The notes: generated from the letters alone by a model not told the origin. 26,737 nucleotides of DNA from UBA4132 sp037133675 (GCA_037133675.1 JBAXNR010000062.1:1-26737); one strand, 5' to 3'. Positions 6,864-15,551 are shown, counted from the stretch's first letter. Numbers and translations are program-made.

Positions 6864-8116
6864 TGGCGAATTTACAACCCTATAATAAATATAATCCGAT
6901 TGTTTATGATTATGTGAATCAACTGCCTGAGGATTGGCGGTTATTGCCGAATATTGCTATTTTTGAGGAACGAGTCGAGCGTGGAAAAGAAGATTATGAA
7001 TTATTGTCTATCAGTATTTCAAAAGGTGTCGTTAAACAATCAGATATGGATAAAAAGGACATTTCAAGTCCAGATAAATCAAACTATAAAATTGTAAGAG
7101 TTGGCGATATTGCTTATGGAATGGAGTTTAGAAAAGGTGCAGTAGGATATTCCATATATGAAGGCATTGTAAGCCCTGTTTATACTATTTTAAAACCAAG
7201 AAAAAATAATGAAGTTAATCCTAAGTTTTTTCATTATGTATTTAGAACAGCGTATTACAAAAATTATATTTGGCGAAATGTGTATGGAATAGGTGAGCAT
7301 TTTTTACCTTGCCGTTTTACGCATTTTAAACGGATGTATAGCATTGTTCCGCCCTTAGACATTCAAAACAGCATTGTCGAATACCTAGATAAAAAGAATA
7401 ATGAAATAGACAGATTTATTCGGAATAAGGAAAGGTTGATTAAGTTATTGGAAAGTCAAAGAAAGGCAATCATAACTAAAACTATTTTTCAAGATAATTT
7501 TTCAGTTAAGCCTTTGAAATATCTGGTCTCAAAAGTTGGAAGTGGCGTAACTCCTTTGGGTGGTGCAAATGTTTATATATCAGAAGGAGTTTGTTTTTTA
7601 AGAAGTCAAAATATTCACTTTGATGGATTGCGTTTAGAAGATGTTGCTTTTATTTCTGAAAAAATACATTCCAAAATGAAATATACCAAAGTTAAAAAAA
7701 ATGATGTGTTACTAAATATTACAGGTGCTTCAATTGGCAGATGTTGTGCAATTAAAGAAAACATTGAGGCAAATGTTAATCAGCACGTTTGTATTATTAG
7801 ACCAAAGAAAAACTTGAACTCAAAATTTTTAGCATATTATTTAGCATCAACAACAATTCAAAACTTGATTAGAAATAATCAAGATGGTGCATCGAGAGAA
7901 GGACTTTCATTTAGTGAAATTAAGAGTTTTCCTGTTCCAGTAGTAGATATTGATAAACAAGTAGAAATTGCAAAACAAATAATGGAAAAAGATGTTGAAA
8001 TTGACTTAGCCATATCCAAAGCCCAACAAGAAATAACCTCAATAAAAGAATACCGCGAAGCCTTAATAACGGATTTAGTCACAGGTAAACGGCAACTAAA
8101 ACATAATTCATCGTAA
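6863..8116 (+). CDS. hsdS: Type I restriction-modification system, specificity subunit HsdS
   Basis: A 417-residue specificity subunit that would set the DNA target of the HsdM/HsdR complex. It has the usual two-repeat plan. Target recognition domain 1 spans about 15-155 and ends in PPLDIQNSIVEYLD. A central conserved helix (about 160-205) carries IKLLESQRKAIITK. Target recognition domain 2 spans about 205-370 and includes GSGVTPLGG and NITGASIGRCC. A C-terminal conserved helix ends EYREALITDLVTGKRQL. The half-repeats at the two helices are the spacer elements of type I HsdS. The recognition domains are AT-rich relative to the flanking genes, as is common for exchanged specificity domains. 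Its ATG overlaps the mqsA-like stop codon. Confidence 0.93.
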   Translation: MANLQPYNKYNPIVYDYVNQLPEDWRLLPNIAIFEERVERGKEDYELLSISISKGVVKQSDMDKKDISSPDKSNYKIVRVGDIAYGMEFRKGAVGYSIYEGIVSPVYTILKPRKNNEVNPKFFHYVFRTAYYKNYIWRNVYGIGEHFLPCRFTHFKRMYSIVPPLDIQNSIVEYLDKKNNEIDRFIRNKERLIKLLESQRKAIITKTIFQDNFSVKPLKYLVSKVGSGVTPLGGANVYISEGVCFLRSQNIHFDGLRLEDVAFISEKIHSKMKYTKVKKNDVLLNITGASIGRCCAIKENIEANVNQHVCIIRPKKNLNSKFLAYYLASTTIQNLIRNNQDGASREGLSFSEIKSFPVPVVDIDKQVEIAKQIMEKDVEIDLAISKAQQEITSIKEYREALITDLVTGKRQLKHNSS

Positions 8117-8136
8117 TTAGTCGCAGGTATAAAACA

Positions 8137-8248
8137 CGTCATTCCAGCATGGATGCTGGAATCCAGTGCCAAGGATGGTATTACATTGAACAGAACCCTC
8201 GCTACGCTTTCCCTGTGACTGGATTCTGGCATCCCTGCCAGAATGACG
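8137..8248. repeat. 112-bp inverted-repeat module (core of the MITE family, without outer TIRs)
   Basis: It begins with CGTCATTCCAGCATGGATGC and ends with an inverted match, ATCCCTGCCAGAATGACG. Inside are the shared blocks CCAGTGCCAAGGATGG and CCCTGTGACTGGATTC. The same blocks form the interior of the three complete MITE copies (8384, 24010 and 26081). This copy lacks the AGAGACTGTGAAAGTATT termini, so the core can occur independently. Confidence 0.85.
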
Positions 8249-8338
8249 ATGGATAAATAGATACACCGACTTTTTATTACTCTCGTTCCCCCGCGCCGAG
8301 TCACTGCCATTAAGTTAAGAAGAATATGACGTAGGAGT

Positions 8339-8358
8339 AAAACAGCTTTAGCTGTTTT
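8339..8358. repeat. 20-bp palindrome with TT centre (copy 2)
   Basis: AAAACAGCTTTAGCTGTTTT, identical to 6303-6322. It precedes the MITE-split palindrome by about 15 nt inside the GGAGT/ACTCC bracket. Confidence 0.85.
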
Positions 8359-8383
8359 CTTGCGAATACTAGCCAATAGCTAA

Positions 8384-8615
8384 AGAGACTGTGAAAGTAT
8401 TAATAATTTCAAGAAAATATTCCTTGTCTTATGCAACAATCTTCAAACTCGTCATTCTGGCATGGATGCCAGAATCCAGTGCCAAGGATGGTAACTAGAT
8501 GATTATAAATAATTATTGTACAGTACACTGTTTCACATCCCTGTGACTGGATTCCAGCATCCATGCTGGAATGACGGCGTTTTTTAGCTGAATGGTGAAT
8601 ACTTTCACAGTCTCT
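8384..8615. mobile_element. MITE copy B, 232 bp
   Basis: The element starts AGAGACTGTGAAAGTATT and ends with the exact reverse complement, giving 18-bp terminal inverted repeats. The interior carries a second inverted repeat, CGTCATTCTGGCATGGATGC against a matching end near 8575. It encodes no transposase. AA flanks it on both sides (8382-8383 and 8616-8617). Removing the element plus one AA restores the palindrome CCAATAGCT-AA-AGCTATTGG, which indicates insertion at the palindrome centre with a 2-bp duplication. Confidence 0.85.
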
Positions 8616-8707
8616 AAAGCTATTGGACTCCTGTTATTGTTTAACTTAAGGCAGTGACGCGCCGCGTAGGAACAAGAAAATTAACCTAAAATAAAAACCC
8701 TGCCATT

Positions 8708-11707
8708 ATGAAATTTACCGACACGTCCGAAAAAGGCTTTCAACAGTTCATTACCCATTATTTGGTAACGGAACAGCATTTTATTGAAACCGCACCCGCC
8801 GACTTTGATCGTGAGTTCTGCATTCATACCAAGCAACTATTAGCCTTTATTGCCGCCACGCAACCAGACGCTTACGCGATGATTCAGAAAAAAGGCGAAC
8901 GTGGTTTTTTAGTGCGCTTAGATGAAAAAATCAAAACATCGGGTGTTATTGAGGTATTGCGTAAAGGCGTTAAACATCTTGATAAAACCATCGATTTGTT
9001 TTACCGCAAACCCTCATCAAGCTTTAACACCAAAGACGCGGCAAATTATGCCGCCAATGTGTTTTCAGTTACGCAGGAATTAAAATATAGCCTTAATCAT
9101 GAAAACCGTTTGGACTTAGCTATTTTCATCAATGGCATTCCTGTCATCACTTGTGAATTAAAAAACCCATTAACTGGGCAAACCGTTGGTAACGCTATTC
9201 GTCAATACCAAAATGACCGCGATCCCAAAGACAAGCTATTCACCTTTGCCCGCTGCATGGTGCATTTTGCCGCTGACACGGAACAAGTGTTTATGTGTTC
9301 AGAACTAAAAGGCAAGGTCTCGTTTTTTATTCCGTTCAACAAAGGTTTAAACGATGGTAAACCGCTACCGCCTTTTGGTGCTGGAAATCCTGTGAACCCT
9401 AACGGGCTGAAAACGCATTATTTTTGGGAAGAGTTATTAAGCAAAGAGTCGTTAAGCACTATCATTGATAAGTTTGCCCAAGTCATTGAAGAAACCAATG
9501 AGGACACAGGCAAAAAGACCCGAAAAATGATTTTTCCGCGTTACCATCAATTAACCTCAGTTAAACAGCTACTGGCACACGCTAAACAAAACGGTATCGG
9601 ACAACGCTATTTAATTCAACATTCGGCAGGTTCAGGAAAATCAAAATCCATTGCTTGGCTTGCTCATTCATTACACGGCTTATTTGACCAGACAGGCGAA
9701 AACCATTTGTTTGATTCTGTGATTGTTATCACCGACAGAACGGTTTTAGATAGGCAATTAGGCGATGAAATAAAACAATTCGCCACGCCTAAAAGCATTG
9801 TGGAAGCTATTACCAACGATGGCGGCAGTAAAACGCAAAACCTACGAACTGCTATTGCCAATAAAAAGAAAGTCATTATTTGCACCATTCAAACATTTCC
9901 GCATTTATTGGATGAAATGCAAGATATGGGCGCGTTGAAATTCGCCATTATCATAGATGAAGCCCACAGTAGCCAAAGCGGTGATACCGCTGGAAAAATG
10001 AATGCAGTATTAGCCGATAAAAATGACGGTGTAGAAGACACCTTGGAAGATAAAATTAATAAGCTGATAGAAGACCGTAAGATGATAAAAAACGGCTCTT
10101 ATTTTGCCTTTACTGCAACCCCAAAAAACAAAACCCTGGAATTATTCGGTGTGCCAGGAAAATATACTCAAGACGGCGAAGAAAAAACCGCATTTGATGC
10201 CTTTCATTTATATTCCATGAAACAAGCCATTGAAGAGGAATTTATTCTTGATGTTTTGCTAAATTACACCACTTATAAATCATTTTATAAATTAATAAAA
10301 TCGGTAGAAGAAAACCCTGAGTTTGATACTAAAAAAGCGCAGATTAAATTAAAAGCTTATGTCGAGGGGCATGAATTCGCCATTAGCGAAAAAGCTAAAA
10401 TAATGATTGAGCATTTTCACCGTGAAGTAAAACATTTAATAAATGGTGAAGCTAAAGCAATGATTGTTACTAAAAGTATTTTAATAGCCATTGAATATAA
10501 ACACGCTTTTGATGAATACTTAAAAGAAATAAAATCACCTTATAAGGCTATTGTTGCTTTTTCTGGGAATGCTGAATATAAAGGTATTGAGTTTAACGAA
10601 GCATCAATGAATAATTTTGACAGTCATAAAAACGATATTCCGAAAAATTTTAAGAAAAAAGATTATCGTTTTTTAATTGTCGCTAATAAATATCAAACAG
10701 GCTTCGATCAACCGCTTTTGCATACACTGTATGTCGATAAAAAATTAGGCGGCGTTCAAGCAGTGCAAACCCTTTCACGATTAAACAGAGCGTTGAAGCC
10801 TTATAAAAAAGATACCTTTGTTTTGGATTTCTATAACACAGCCGAAGATATAAAAAAAGAATTTGACCCTTATTTTACGTCCACGATGTTAAGCGAGGAA
10901 ACCGATCCAAATAAACTGAATGACTTAGTAGACGCATTGGAAAAGTTTGAACTTTACCATGAAGAACAAGTGCAATATTTCTTTGCAAAGTATTCGAGTA
11001 ATGCAGCAAGAGCCATTTTAGAACCCCTTATTGATTCGGTGGTTGAGCTATTTAATAATTCGCTATTAGAAAAACAAATTGATTTTAAAGTTAAGGTTAA
11101 ATCCTTTCTAAGAACCTACAGTTATTTAGCAAAAATTCTGGATTTTAATAATTTGTATTGGGAACAGTTGTGGTGGTATTTAAAGTATCTGTTACCAAAA
11201 CTCATTATTGAAGGTGATGAAGACCTCGCACAAGGTATTATTGAATCTATTGATATGGATAGCTACCGACCAATAAAACAAGGCAAAGATAAAATTATTT
11301 TGGATGATGATACTGGTATTTTATACCCAATCCCAGATAAAGATGTCGGAGGAATAAGAGAGCCAGAACTTGATACCTTAGAAAATATTCTAAAAATATT
11401 TAATCAGCGTTTTGGCGATATAGACTGGGCAGATAAAGATAAGGTGAATGAAATATTAACGCAACAAATTCCTGCGGATATGAAAAAAGATGAGAAATTG
11501 ATGAATGCCATCATATATTCACCCGATAAGCAAAATGCAAAAGAATCATCCGATATGAAACTGGAACAGTTGATGCAACAGTATTTATTCACGCAAACAG
11601 AAATATATCGGAAGTTTTCTACTGACCTAGATTTTAAAAGACGCTATAAGGATTTTATTTTTGATACGCTTTCGCCACAAGGACAGCAACAAAGAATAAA
11701 CCTTTAA
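8708..11707 (+). CDS. hsdR: Type I restriction-modification system, endonuclease/translocase subunit HsdR
   Basis: A 999-residue restriction subunit that translocates DNA using ATP and cleaves at a distance from the unmethylated site. The N-terminal nuclease has Asp136, Glu150 and Lys152 (a D...E-x-K active site in LDLAIF / CELKNP), followed by an AIRQY motif. The superfamily 2 helicase motor has Walker A HSAGSGKS with Lys311, DEAH at 417-420 and FTATP about 60 residues later. GFDQPLLHTLYVDKKLGG and QTLSRLNRA mark the second RecA-like domain. The C-terminal 300 residues are the helical part that binds the methyltransferase. The length fits the family and the frame is intact. It lies 590 nt after hsdS, separated by the repeat block, so it may be transcribed separately. 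Confidence 0.95.
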   Translation: MKFTDTSEKGFQQFITHYLVTEQHFIETAPADFDREFCIHTKQLLAFIAATQPDAYAMIQKKGERGFLVRLDEKIKTSGVIEVLRKGVKHLDKTIDLFYRKPSSSFNTKDAANYAANVFSVTQELKYSLNHENRLDLAIFINGIPVITCELKNPLTGQTVGNAIRQYQNDRDPKDKLFTFARCMVHFAADTEQVFMCSELKGKVSFFIPFNKGLNDGKPLPPFGAGNPVNPNGLKTHYFWEELLSKESLSTIIDKFAQVIEETNEDTGKKTRKMIFPRYHQLTSVKQLLAHAKQNGIGQRYLIQHSAGSGKSKSIAWLAHSLHGLFDQTGENHLFDSVIVITDRTVLDRQLGDEIKQFATPKSIVEAITNDGGSKTQNLRTAIANKKKVIICTIQTFPHLLDEMQDMGALKFAIIIDEAHSSQSGDTAGKMNAVLADKNDGVEDTLEDKINKLIEDRKMIKNGSYFAFTATPKNKTLELFGVPGKYTQDGEEKTAFDAFHLYSMKQAIEEEFILDVLLNYTTYKSFYKLIKSVEENPEFDTKKAQIKLKAYVEGHEFAISEKAKIMIEHFHREVKHLINGEAKAMIVTKSILIAIEYKHAFDEYLKEIKSPYKAIVAFSGNAEYKGIEFNEASMNNFDSHKNDIPKNFKKKDYRFLIVANKYQTGFDQPLLHTLYVDKKLGGVQAVQTLSRLNRALKPYKKDTFVLDFYNTAEDIKKEFDPYFTSTMLSEETDPNKLNDLVDALEKFELYHEEQVQYFFAKYSSNAARAILEPLIDSVVELFNNSLLEKQIDFKVKVKSFLRTYSYLAKILDFNNLYWEQLWWYLKYLLPKLIIEGDEDLAQGIIESIDMDSYRPIKQGKDKIILDDDTGILYPIPDKDVGGIREPELDTLENILKIFNQRFGDIDWADKDKVNEILTQQIPADMKKDEKLMNAIIYSPDKQNAKESSDMKLEQLMQQYLFTQTEIYRKFSTDLDFKRRYKDFIFDTLSPQGQQQRINL

Positions 11708-11733
11708 TATTATAGGTTGGAATAAGCCTTTAA

Positions 11734-11748
11734 ACACTCATAAAATCA
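11734..11748 (+). repeat. 15-bp direct repeat, first copy
   Basis: ACACTCATAAAATCA, repeated exactly at 12682-12696 at the outer edge of the right-hand ~86-bp inverted repeat. The pair flanks the transposase remnant and the usp gene, and may mark an old insertion or recombination boundary. Confidence 0.5.
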
Positions 11749-11809
11749 ATTATTCCCTTCCCACAGTAAAGCCGACTAACACTTCATTTGTTGAGCATTC
11801 AACGGTGAT

Positions 11810-11967
11810 TCACGGTTTAATCCGTTCAGCCTTTTGTTGGACGGATAAAGAACAAGCTACGTTATATAGACCGTTTCGACGCACTTCGTGAATAACATAT
11901 TCCGCAGGATTTAGCTTGGGCGAATAGCTTGGCGTATGCCAAAAAATCAACAATAAGTGTCTTTTTA
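11810..11967 (-). pseudogene. IS630-family transposase C-terminal remnant
   Basis: On the minus strand this frame reads HLLLIFWHTPSYSPKLNPAE followed by YVIHEVRRNGLYNVA and ends at a stop at 11812-11810. The LPPYSPxLNPxE-type motif close to the C-terminus is the hallmark of IS630/Tc1-like DDE transposases. Only about 50 codons survive, with no start codon or catalytic Asp regions, so it is a decayed fragment. It adjoins the left inverted repeat of the usp-containing segment. Confidence 0.7.
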
Positions 11968-12043
11968 GGGGCTAGGGCGTGACGATACGCTTGTTGATGG
12001 TACTATAATATCTAGTGGCTACCCCGCAAAATCGGGAAGAGCC
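11956..12043. repeat. Left ~86-bp inverted repeat flanking the usp gene
   Basis: It matches the reverse complement of 12602-12686 at about 75 of 85 positions. Shared blocks include GGGGCTAGGGCGTGACGATA, GTGGCTACCCCGC and GGGAAGAGCC. It lies 33 nt before the usp start codon, so it also overlaps the probable promoter region. Confidence 0.85.
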
Positions 12044-12076
12044 TAAATTATATCCATCAACACTGAGATAAAAATC

Positions 12077-12520
12077 ATGAGTGATTATCGACATATTTTA
12101 TTAGCCATCGATTATTCAGCACATAGCGACTATGTTGCTAATAAGGCAAAAGCATTAGCCGACTGTTATCAAGCAAAACTTAGTATTATTCATGTGCTGG
12201 ATAATATTCCCATGCCTGATACTAACTATGGCTCGATTATTCCGATAAACGAAGATACAGGTTATGAGCTGTTAGAGATTGAAAAAACTAAATTGATTGA
12301 GTTAAGCAAACGCTTGGAAATTGCTGATGATAATCAATGGTTGGTTTGGGGTGTTCCTAATCAAGAAATCGTCGCTTGTGCCATACAACAAAAAGTAGAC
12401 TTAATTATATTAGGATCACACGGACGACATGGTTTAGCGTTATTATTAGGCTCTACTGCTAACAGTGTGTTACATCATGCACCCTGTGATGTATTGGCTG
12501 TGCGTTTGTTGGATAATTAG
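12077..12520 (+). CDS. Universal stress protein (UspA family, ATP-binding type)
   Basis: A 147-residue single-domain universal stress protein in the cytoplasm. It begins with the strand HILLAIDYSAHS, in which the Asp usually contacts adenine. The C-terminal nucleotide-binding motif G-2x-G-9x-GS/T is intact: GSHGRHGLALLLGSTANSVL, then HHAPCDVLAVR. It therefore belongs to the ATP-binding subgroup. Such proteins support survival under stress by mechanisms that vary. The start at 12077 follows a weak GAGAT ribosome-binding site. The gene stands alone between two ~86-bp inverted repeats (11956-12043 and 12602-12686), next to a transposase relic, which suggests that the segment has been mobile. Confidence 0.9.
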   Translation: MSDYRHILLAIDYSAHSDYVANKAKALADCYQAKLSIIHVLDNIPMPDTNYGSIIPINEDTGYELLEIEKTKLIELSKRLEIADDNQWLVWGVPNQEIVACAIQQKVDLIILGSHGRHGLALLLGSTANSVLHHAPCDVLAVRLLDN

Positions 12521-12601
12521 CCTTGCTCTATTATGGGGTTAAAAAATAGGTTTTATGTGGATTTTTTTATTCAGAAAAGTTGCTTGAATAAGAAAAATTT
12601 T

Positions 12602-12686
12602 GGCTCTTCCCCATTTCGCGGGGTAGCCACCACATATAGCACCATCAATAAGCGTATCGTCACGCCCTAGCCCCCAAAAAGACACT
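12602..12686. repeat. Right ~86-bp inverted repeat flanking the usp gene
   Basis: Reverse-complement partner of 11956-12043. The ends facing the gene read GGCTCTTCC, and the outer ends read AAAAAGACACT. Its outer edge overlaps the second copy of the 15-bp direct repeat (12682-12696). Confidence 0.85.
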
Positions 12687-12943
12687 CATAAAATCATGCG
12701 TCTACAGCACGATTGCACTGAGATCGAGTTAATGCAGCATAATCCAACATTCCTCCAAATCTTAACGCAGTATCTTCGTAGCGCGTAGAAACGCGAAAGC
12801 ACGACAAGTCACGCCTACCTATATCTAATTATTGAATAGTGCTATCGAATATCATCGTTTTATTAAAAATATCTAGCTGTTTATGATGTGCCTTAACAAG
12901 AAAGAAGGCTAAAACACCTTCACTTACTTAAGAGGCTAAAACT
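12687..12943. other. Intergenic region upstream of the porin gene
   Basis: About 250 nt with no supported gene. A 30-codon frame from 12695 lacks a ribosome-binding site. AAGAAGGCTAAAACA (about 12902) and AAGAGGCTAAAACT (about 12929) repeat a similar string just before the porin ATG; the second supplies its AGAGG ribosome-binding site. A promoter for the porin-sbp unit should lie here, but I cannot place it with confidence. Confidence 0.4.
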
Positions 12944-14485
12944 ATGAAAAATTTCCAGCGCACTGCGTTATTAAGCGCGATTAATCTGGCATTAATCGGT
13001 ATTCCCACTGCTCACGCGGCTGATAGCAAAGCGTTGGAGCAACGTATCCACGAATTAGAAAGTCGGTTAAAAAAGTTTGAAAACTTGGAAAGTCGTTTAG
13101 AAAAATTTGAAGCCGCTAATAATAAAGCCCCAACAGTTGCCACCGCTACCCCTGAGGTTGAAAAACTCAATAGTAAAATTAATACTTTGGAACGTAAGCT
13201 GGAAGTACAGGATGAAGTAACAACCGCCAACGTTAAAAGAACACCGACTATTGACGCAGGTGAAGGTGGTTTTAGAATTACTTCGGCTGATAAATCACAC
13301 CAACTGAGAATACGCGGCGCAGCGCAAGTGGATAACAGAACTTTTTCTGAAGATAATGGTAAGTTGACCGATACCTTTGATCTTAAACAAGCGCGGGTTT
13401 GGGTTGAAGGTTATGTCTTTAAAGATATATTTTTCAAAATCATGCCTGACTTCGCGGCAAGCGGCAATATTATCCCCGATGCCTATATTGATTATGCCTA
13501 TCACCCTGCTGCCAGTTTGTTGGTCGGTAAATTCAAACCTGCAATCAGTCTTGAACGCTTGCAAGGTGACTCTGATGGTACGTTCTTAGAACGTGCGTTT
13601 CCAACGTATTTAGCCAGTAATCGGGATGTCGGTGTTCAGCTACATGGTGGATTTGATTTTACAGGACATAAAGCCGAAAAAGTCGCAGGTCCGATTGACA
13701 CTAAAAATCAACTGACCTATCAAATAGGTGCGTTTAATGGGTCGGGGGATGACGGTAGTCCCAATAATAACGCTGCTGACACAAATGACAATAAAGAACT
13801 TGTGGCGCGTGTTTTTGCACAGCCATTTCAACACACAGGTTATTCGTGGGCAGAAGGTCTAGGATTTGGGGTTGCGGGTAGTTTTTCCAATGCTAACGGG
13901 CAAGCTCTTAAAAATCAAGCCACACCGATTGGACGCAACACTTATCTAAATTATGCCAACACTATCAGAACGGGTGCTGCCGCGCCTGTGGCTGACGGCG
14001 GTGCCTATCGGATTTATCCACAAGCTTATTGGTACGCTGGACCATTTGGATTGATGGGCGAATATGCACTGTCATCACAACGTCTAGCAGGAACAACCAG
14101 TGCGGGTAGAAGCGCGGTTATCAAACAAAACAACAAAGCATGGCAAGTATTAGCGTCTTATGTTGTCACAGGTGAAGACAATAGTTTTGGTGCGATAAAA
14201 CCGATTCAAAAATTTGATCCGTTAAATGGAACATGGGGTGCGTTACAACTTGCTGCCCGTTGGACTGAAATGAATATAGATAACAATACCTTCTTATTCA
14301 TTAATCCAAATAGCTCGGCGGGTAGAGCCAGCGCGTGGACAGTGGGTGCAAACTGGATTCTTAACAGTAACGCCCTAATTCGTGCCGATTATGAAAATGT
14401 ACATTTTGCTGGTGGTGGCGGTTTGGTAAATCACAACCGTAATACTGAACAAGTCTTTGCAACGCGCTTTCAACTCTCTTTTTAA
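12944..14485 (+). CDS. OprP/OprO-family anion-selective outer-membrane porin with N-terminal coiled coil
   Basis: A 513-residue outer-membrane protein. A signal peptide (about 1-25, ending in AHA) is followed by a heptad-rich coiled coil (about 28-85: LEQRIHELESRLKKFENLES and onward). That segment is typical of porins that trimerise or span toward peptidoglycan. The barrel begins near GGFRITSADKSHQLRIRGAAQ, has the family's DTFDLKQARVWVEGYVFKD stretch, and ends in ATRFQLSF with a terminal Phe for BAM assembly. OprP-type porins pass phosphate or other anions. Here sbp follows 27 nt downstream, so sulfate is a reasonable substrate guess. The ribosome-binding site is AGAGG 9 nt before the ATG. 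Confidence 0.88.
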   Translation: MKNFQRTALLSAINLALIGIPTAHAADSKALEQRIHELESRLKKFENLESRLEKFEAANNKAPTVATATPEVEKLNSKINTLERKLEVQDEVTTANVKRTPTIDAGEGGFRITSADKSHQLRIRGAAQVDNRTFSEDNGKLTDTFDLKQARVWVEGYVFKDIFFKIMPDFAASGNIIPDAYIDYAYHPAASLLVGKFKPAISLERLQGDSDGTFLERAFPTYLASNRDVGVQLHGGFDFTGHKAEKVAGPIDTKNQLTYQIGAFNGSGDDGSPNNNAADTNDNKELVARVFAQPFQHTGYSWAEGLGFGVAGSFSNANGQALKNQATPIGRNTYLNYANTIRTGAAAPVADGGAYRIYPQAYWYAGPFGLMGEYALSSQRLAGTTSAGRSAVIKQNNKAWQVLASYVVTGEDNSFGAIKPIQKFDPLNGTWGALQLAARWTEMNIDNNTFLFINPNSSAGRASAWTVGANWILNSNALIRADYENVHFAGGGGLVNHNRNTEQVFATRFQLSF

Positions 14486-14512
14486 TCGATTTACTTAAAG
14501 GAACACTGAATT

Positions 14513-15523
14513 ATGAAAACCCCTTTTAAACGCCTTATATTAGCCACCGCGCTAAGCCTTGTCGCGGCTATCGCCCATCAGGCACAGGCGGCGGATATTA
14601 CTTTACTTAATGTGTCTTATGACCCAACACGCGAGTTATACAAAGAATACAACACGCTATTCGCTAAACATTGGAAAGAAAAAACGGGCGACAATGTCAC
14701 CGTCAATCAATCACATGGCGGCAGTGGTAAGCAAGCTCGCGCCGTGTTAGATGGCTTAGAAGCGGATGTGGTGACGCTGGGATTGGGCTATGACGTAGAC
14801 CAACTGTATAAAAGAGCCAAATTGATTCCAGAGAATTGGCAAACTTTACTGCCTAATAACAGCTCGCCTTATACCTCAACCATCATTTTTTTAGTGCGTA
14901 AAGGCAATCCTAAAGCGATTAAAGATTGGGATGATTTAGTTAAAGACGGTGTCAGTGTAGTGACCCCGAATCCAAAAACTTCAGGTGGGGCGCGTTGGAA
15001 TTATTTAGCCGCATGGGGATATGCTCTTAAGCATAACAATAATGACGAAGCCGCCGCTAAAGCTTTTCTGACCAAATTATTCAAAAATGCAGCGGTACTT
15101 GACACTGGGGCGAGAGGTTCAACAACCAGTTTTGCTGAACGCCAAATCGGTGACGTGTTAATTACTTGGGAAAACGAAGCCCATTTAGTGTTAAAAGAGT
15201 TTGGTGCGGATAAATATGAAATTGTTAATCCATCGCTAAGTATTCTGGCAGAACCCCCCGTCGCCGTAGTGGAAGATGTAGCGCGTAAACACGGTACTAC
15301 TGAAGCGGCAACTGAGTATTTAACCTATTTGTATAGCAAAGAAGGACAAGACGTTATCGCTAAAAACTTTTATCGTCCCTCTGATAAAGAAATTGCTGCG
15401 AAATATGCGGCACAATTCCCCGCTATAGAATTAGTCAACATCACTAATTTTGGTGGTTGGGATAAAACGCAGGAAAAACATTTTGCCGATGACGGCGTGT
15501 TTGATCAGATTTATGGACATTGA
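14513..15523 (+). CDS. sbp: Periplasmic sulfate-binding protein Sbp
   Basis: A 336-residue periplasmic binding protein that captures sulfate (or thiosulfate) for the CysTWA ABC transporter. A signal peptide of about 26 residues ends in AQA|ADITLLNVSYDPTREL. The family motifs match E. coli Sbp closely: NQSHGGSGKQARAVLDG, ADVVTLGLGYDVD, TPNPKTSGGARWNYLAAWGY, ARGSTTSFAERQIGDVLITW and KNFYRPSD. The start is supported by AAAGGAA upstream. It lies 27 nt after the porin gene and ends in a strong terminator, so porin and sbp probably form one transcript. The permease and ATPase genes are not in this window and must lie elsewhere. Confidence 0.95.
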   Translation: MKTPFKRLILATALSLVAAIAHQAQAADITLLNVSYDPTRELYKEYNTLFAKHWKEKTGDNVTVNQSHGGSGKQARAVLDGLEADVVTLGLGYDVDQLYKRAKLIPENWQTLLPNNSSPYTSTIIFLVRKGNPKAIKDWDDLVKDGVSVVTPNPKTSGGARWNYLAAWGYALKHNNNDEAAAKAFLTKLFKNAAVLDTGARGSTTSFAERQIGDVLITWENEAHLVLKEFGADKYEIVNPSLSILAEPPVAVVEDVARKHGTTEAATEYLTYLYSKEGQDVIAKNFYRPSDKEIAAKYAAQFPAIELVNITNFGGWDKTQEKHFADDGVFDQIYGH

Positions 15524-15551
15524 TTTTTTGTAACTGCTCGACTCCTACCTT

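Larger units (their letters stand above)
8282..8676. repeat. Large imperfect inverted repeat enclosing hairpins and a MITE
   Basis: The left arm at 8282-8318 (with GTCACTGCC and TTAAGTTAA) pairs imperfectly with the right arm at 8641-8676 (TTAACTTAAG and GCAGTGAC). Inside lie AGGAGT (8333-8338) and ACTCCT (8627-8632), a 20-bp palindrome (8339-8358), and the halves CCAATAGCT and AGCTATTGG split by the MITE. The whole block fills the hsdS-hsdR gap and reads as layers of inverted repeats with the MITE at the axis. Confidence 0.7.

Noticed and set aside
7879..8376. 165-codon minus-strand frame
   Set aside because: It is antisense to hsdS and then reads through the repeat module; only repeat-derived residues are seen.
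8137..8600. CRISPR array in the hsdS-hsdR gap
   Set aside because: Repeats are inverted pairs with unequal spacing, and no regular repeat-spacer unit or cas gene is present.
12695..12787. 30-codon frame after the right usp inverted repeat, possibly a transposase N-terminus
   Set aside because: There is no ribosome-binding site and no recognisable transposase motif, and it is too short to support.
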